A DNA stretch of 10,410 nucleotides. Source: Cesiribacter sp. (GTDB taxonomy: Bacteria; Bacteroidota; Bacteroidia; Cytophagales; Cyclobacteriaceae). The notes under the pieces were generated by a model. It did no database searches and was not told the DNA's origin. It was given only the letters and a program-made list of their open reading frames with translations. The stretch spans positions 1 through 10,410 of the forward strand of contig JASLAE010000159.1 of the NCBI GenBank assembly GCA_030147305.1. Direction: 5' to 3'. Shown in pieces: positions 7,588-10,410 of the stretch; within the stretch, counting starts at the first letter, position 1; each line of letters starts with the position of its first letter. The position numbers and the translations under genes are program-made.

Positions 7588-7597
7588 GCAGGCCTGC
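7588..7597. repeat. Perfect 10-base palindrome GCAGGCCTGC
   Basis: This is a perfect, uninterrupted palindrome eight bases after the bulged stem. It may be an operator half of the same regulatory region or chance. A dimeric DNA-binding protein could recognise it, but no matching regulator gene is visible. Confidence 0.35.
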
Positions 7598-7694
7598 ATT
7601 CTGGCAGTTGTAGCAAGATTGCATAACGAAAAAATTACCTTTTCTCTTCAGGTCAATCTCCAAAAGTAACCGCTGATGTAAGTAGTGAGTGATT

Positions 7695-7721
7695 TTGTAA
7701 CAAAAGAGACCCATATTTCTA
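7695..7721 (+). promoter_or_regulatory. Candidate promoter for the TonB-dependent receptor
   Basis: TTG at 7695-7697 is followed after 16 bases by TATTTCTA at 7714-7721, a partial match (four of six fixed bases) to the Bacteroidota -7 element TAnnTTTG. Transcription would begin near 7728, about 40 bases before the ATG. An 11-base palindrome, TTTCTAAGAAA (7716-7726), overlaps the -7 element and could be an operator. The match is weak and based only on pattern. Confidence 0.22.
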
Positions 7722-7768
7722 AGAAAATTCTCAAATTATTGCAAAATTTGGATCTCTCTTTTTTAACA

Positions 7769-10410
7769 ATGCCAAAGAAACGTATTCGTGCAGTTCTTGG
7801 TCTTTTTTTGGTGCTGCTGGCTACCTGTTATGCCAGTGCTCAAACAGAGATCATACAGATAGAACCTTTTCAGAACAAGCCCCTTAAACAGCTTATTGAA
7901 GAGACAGAGGCACAGCATAAGGTGCAATATTTTTTTAAAGAAAGCTGGATTAACAGCATTGTCCTGAATAATGTAAAGCGCCAGTCGCTAAGGGATTTTC
8001 TAATTTCCTCACTCGACGATTACGGCATCAGTCTTTTCTTCAGGGCCAATAACATCATCCTCTACATAGAGGAAAATAACTACTTTGTAGATCCCGCCAA
8101 GGTTTCTGACCGTGTTGTTGTCATTGGAGCAGATAAGCCCATGGCACCACTTGGCCAGAAAGTAACATGGCAGGGAAGGGTAGCAGATGGCAAAGATCTT
8201 GCCCCTTTGGCTGGAGTAACCATAAGTGTTGGCAACCGAGGCCCGGGCGCTGTAACCGATAACCAGGGAAATTTTACCTTGTCTATGGTGCCTGATATCT
8301 ACGATGTAACTTTCTCTTATGTTGGTTATGAGCCAGCCGTGTTAAAAGTGCTGATGCGGAACGACGGTGCCCTCAACCTGGAGCTTTTTGAGCGTTCTGC
8401 CTTGCTGAAGGAAGTTACTATTTTGGGTGAATCTGCCGATGAGAATATTAACAGCACCGCAATAGGCACAGACAAATTAAGCATTGAAACCATAGAGCGC
8501 ATTCCGGCCTTTTTAGGCGAGGTAGATGTGTTGAAAAGCGTATTACTCCTGCCGGGTGTGACAACCGTTGGCGAGGGCGCTGCCGGTTTTAACGTAAGGG
8601 GTGGCTCTGCAGACCAGAACATGATTCTGTTCGATGGCGGCACGGTTTATAATGCTTCTCACCTGTTTGGTTTCTTTTCAAACTTCAATCCCGATGTTGT
8701 GGAAAGGTTTACGCTCTACAAAGGCGGGATTCCGGCCGGTTATGGTGGCAGAATTTCTTCGGTGCTGGATATTGAATCTACCCAGCTCGACCACCAGTCG
8801 TTTAAGCTGCGGGGTGGCATTGGATTGGTTTCCAGTAGAATGGTTACCGAAATTCCGCTGGTGAAGGGCAAAAGCTCCATCCTGCTGGGCGGCAGGCTTA
8901 CCTATTCCGACTGGATGCTGAAAAAGATTAATGACCTGAGCATTCAGCGGAGCAAAGCCAGCTTTTACGATGCTAACTTTAAATGGGGTGCTGAGATTGG
9001 CAAACGTGATAAGCTTACGCTTTCTTCCTACATCAGCCATGATGCTTTTAAGTTTGCGGCAGATACACTCTATAGCTGGCAAATTCAGAATGCCTCTTTC
9101 TCCTGGGAGCACCTCTTTAGCAACAAACTGTCGGCCCAGCTTACAGCTACCTATTCCGACTACCGCTACGAGGTTGAAGGCTTAACAGATCAATACAGCT
9201 TCTTACTTAAATCCGGTCTTAATGATCAGTCTGCCGGTTTAAACTTATTTTACCTGCCCCATATCAATCATACGCTAACGGTTGGCGCCAAATACAATCA
9301 ATACCAGTTTCAACCGGGTGAGGTCAGTACAGACGCCTCTCTTTCCAATGTTGTTCCTGTAACGCTGGAAGAGGAGCAGTCCAGAGAACTTGCCGGTTTT
9401 CTGCAGCATGAATTTACAGTTAGCCCCTTGCTTTCCATCACCAGCGGCTTGCGCTATTCTTATTATGAGAACCTGGGCCCTGGCAGTATGCTTACCTACA
9501 ACGAAGGGGAGACGAAAAGCGAAAATTCTGTCACGGGAGCAACTCTCTTCGATCAGCAGCAGGTGATTGCCAGCTATGGCGGTTTTGATCCAAGGCTCTC
9601 AGTCAGATACTCCCTGAATGGGGTGAGTTCACTAAAGCTTGGTTTTAACCGCATCAGGCAATACATGCAAATCATCTCTAATACTGCCTCCGTAACACCG
9701 GTAGATATTTGGAAATCGAGTGATGCTTACATTGCCCCGCAAATTGGTGATCAGCTATCGCTGGGATATTTTCGCAACTTCAACGAAAATTCCATTGAAA
9801 CCTCAGCAGAGGTATATTATAAAAAACTCAGGAATGTTGTAGACTATAAAGATGGGGCAGAGATTCTACTGAACGAAGCCATAGAGCAGGCGCTGATTAG
9901 CGGGGAAGGCAGGGCCTATGGACTGGAGCTGTTCCTGAAAAAGAAAACCGGCAGGCTCACCGGATGGGCCAGCTATACCTTCTCCAGAAGTGAGCGAAAA
10001 ATGGACGGCCCCTATGAAGAAGAAGTCATCAACAAGGGCGAATACTATCCGGCCAATTTTGATCAGCCACACAGTTTGTCCATCGTTACCGATTACCAGT
10101 TTACCAGAAGGTGGAGCTTTGCCACCAACTTTACCTATAGTACAGGCAGGCCGGTTACAGCACCCGAGGCCAAATTTATTATTGGCGGCGATGCAATCGC
10201 TTATTTTTCTGAACGAAATCAGTACAGAATACCCGACTACCACAGGCTGGATGTTTCCTTTATCCTGAAAGGTGGGCACCGCAAACGCAAGATCTTAAAT
10301 GGTGACTGGATATTCTCAATTTATAATGTCTATGGAAGGCAAAATGCTTATTCTGTCTTTTTCAAACATGAACAGGGCTCGCCGCCACAGGCTTATAAGC
10401 TCGCTGTACT
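7769..10410 (+). CDS. TonB-dependent outer-membrane receptor with STN and carboxypeptidase-regulatory-like domains (3' end cut off)
   Basis: This is an outer-membrane beta-barrel transporter driven by TonB; its ligand is unknown. The frame stays open for 880 codons to the window edge with no internal stop. It begins with a signal peptide (positively charged MPKKRIR, hydrophobic core, probable cleavage after ASA at residue 24). Next is an STN domain (about 28-101, ending NNIILYIE), then a carboxypeptidase-regulatory-like beta-sandwich (about 132-208; GRVADG, TDNQGNFTLSMVP, FSYVGYEP). A short VTIL segment at 216-219 may serve as TonB box. The plug (about 235-335) contains LLLPGVTTVGEGAAGFNVRG, DQNMILFDGGTVYNASHLFG and YKGGIPAGYGGRISSVLDI. 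The barrel follows from about 345. The last visible residues (a SPPQAYKLAV stretch) look like the penultimate strand region, so perhaps only 15-20 residues are missing. No SusD-like gene is in view. ATG 7769 gives a complete signal peptide; there is no Shine-Dalgarno sequence. Confidence 0.95.
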   Translation, partial: MPKKRIRAVLGLFLVLLATCYASAQTEIIQIEPFQNKPLKQLIEETEAQHKVQYFFKESWINSIVLNNVKRQSLRDFLISSLDDYGISLFFRANNIILYIEENNYFVDPAKVSDRVVVIGADKPMAPLGQKVTWQGRVADGKDLAPLAGVTISVGNRGPGAVTDNQGNFTLSMVPDIYDVTFSYVGYEPAVLKVLMRNDGALNLELFERSALLKEVTILGESADENINSTAIGTDKLSIETIERIPAFLGEVDVLKSVLLLPGVTTVGEGAAGFNVRGGSADQNMILFDGGTVYNASHLFGFFSNFNPDVVERFTLYKGGIPAGYGGRISSVLDIESTQLDHQSFKLRGGIGLVSSRMVTEIPLVKGKSSILLGGRLTYSDWMLKKINDLSIQRSKASFYDANFKWGAEIGKRDKLTLSSYISHDAFKFAADTLYSWQIQNASFSWEHLFSNKLSAQLTATYSDYRYEVEGLTDQYSFLLKSGLNDQSAGLNLFYLPHINHTLTVGAKYNQYQFQPGEVSTDASLSNVVPVTLEEEQSRELAGFLQHEFTVSPLLSITSGLRYSYYENLGPGSMLTYNEGETKSENSVTGATLFDQQQVIASYGGFDPRLSVRYSLNGVSSLKLGFNRIRQYMQIISNTASVTPVDIWKSSDAYIAPQIGDQLSLGYFRNFNENSIETSAEVYYKKLRNVVDYKDGAEILLNEAIEQALISGEGRAYGLELFLKKKTGRLTGWASYTFSRSERKMDGPYEEEVINKGEYYPANFDQPHSLSIVTDYQFTRRWSFATNFTYSTGRPVTAPEAKFIIGGDAIAYFSERNQYRIPDYHRLDVSFILKGGHRKRKILNGDWIFSIYNVYGRQNAYSVFFKHEQGSPPQAYKLAV

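Larger units (their letters stand above)
7421..7768. other. 348-base non-coding divergent region with several inverted repeats
   Basis: This region separates pta (leftward) from the TonB-dependent receptor (rightward) and must contain both promoters. I found no credible protein gene: the only short frame noted has 15 codons (7566-7613) and no coding signs. The left-centre (7517-7597) holds a run of dyads (GGCAA/TTGCC, AGCC/GGCT, a 10-pair stem with one bulge, and a GCAGGCCTGC palindrome). The AT-rich right part (7702-7762) holds three nested ones just before the receptor start. These are annotated or discussed separately. No known riboswitch class is recognisable to me. Confidence 0.6.

Noticed and set aside
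7566..7613. A 15-codon frame in the pta/receptor spacer, considered as a leader peptide
   Set aside because: It has no ribosome site, no run of a regulatory amino acid and overlaps a hairpin; nothing suggests translation.
7811..7845. Cys20 in the receptor signal peptide as a lipoprotein cleavage site
   Set aside because: The preceding residues are L-A-T, and Thr directly before Cys does not fit the lipobox; a standard cleavage after ASA at residue 24 fits better and matches a barrel protein.
8326..9112. Antisense frames on the - strand over the receptor gene
   Set aside because: The + strand frame is continuous and carries all the receptor domains; the antisense frames have no family features.
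1..10410. Search for CRISPR arrays, defence genes, insertion sequences, tRNAs and tandem repeats
   Set aside because: No regularly spaced repeats, transposase, integrase, nuclease or tRNA-like cloverleaf was seen; the window is mostly housekeeping and transport genes.

Overview
The window reads as an ordinary chromosomal stretch of a member of the Bacteroidota. The evidence is an outer-membrane TonB-dependent receptor with an STN domain, a carboxypeptidase-regulatory-like domain and a plug; mostly absent Shine-Dalgarno sequences; a pta-ackA pair with a long three-part Pta; and moderate GC. Cytophagales is my best guess below phylum level, but that is only an impression. I see no mobile element, CRISPR array, tRNA, rRNA or phage gene.

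Layout. Positions 1-848 (+) hold the 3' part of a VOC-fold ring-cleaving dioxygenase whose start lies outside the window. It is followed at 904-1530 (+) by a small alpha/beta-hydrolase of the phospholipase/carboxylesterase family. The two resemble the MhqA/MhqO and MhqD proteins of quinone/hydroquinone detoxification. On the other strand, at 1581-2534 (-), is a calcium/sodium antiporter of the CaCA family. Divergent from it, at 2788-4056 (+), is a DUF21-CBS-CBS-CorC/HlyC membrane protein, so two cation-handling genes share a 253-base intergenic region. Converging on the latter is the pta-ackA operon (-): phosphate acetyltransferase at 5330-7420, then acetate kinase at 4074-5291. A 348-base non-coding stretch rich in short inverted repeats separates pta from a divergent TonB-dependent receptor gene, which starts at 7769 (+) and runs off the right edge, apparently only a few residues short of its end.

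How the parts work together. Pta and AckA interconvert acetyl-CoA, acetyl phosphate and acetate, with ATP formation or consumption at the kinase step. The dioxygenase and esterase probably form a small detoxification or aromatic-cleavage unit. The antiporter and the CNNM/CorC-like protein are both inner-membrane cation proteins, but joint function is only inferred from adjacency. The receptor is an outer-membrane transporter for an unknown ligand.

I did not find a convincing previously undescribed system. The points most worth a second look are the Mhq-like pair, the structured pta/receptor intergenic region, the STN-bearing receptor without a visible sigma/anti-sigma pair, and the intact GKS motif in the N-terminal domain of Pta.
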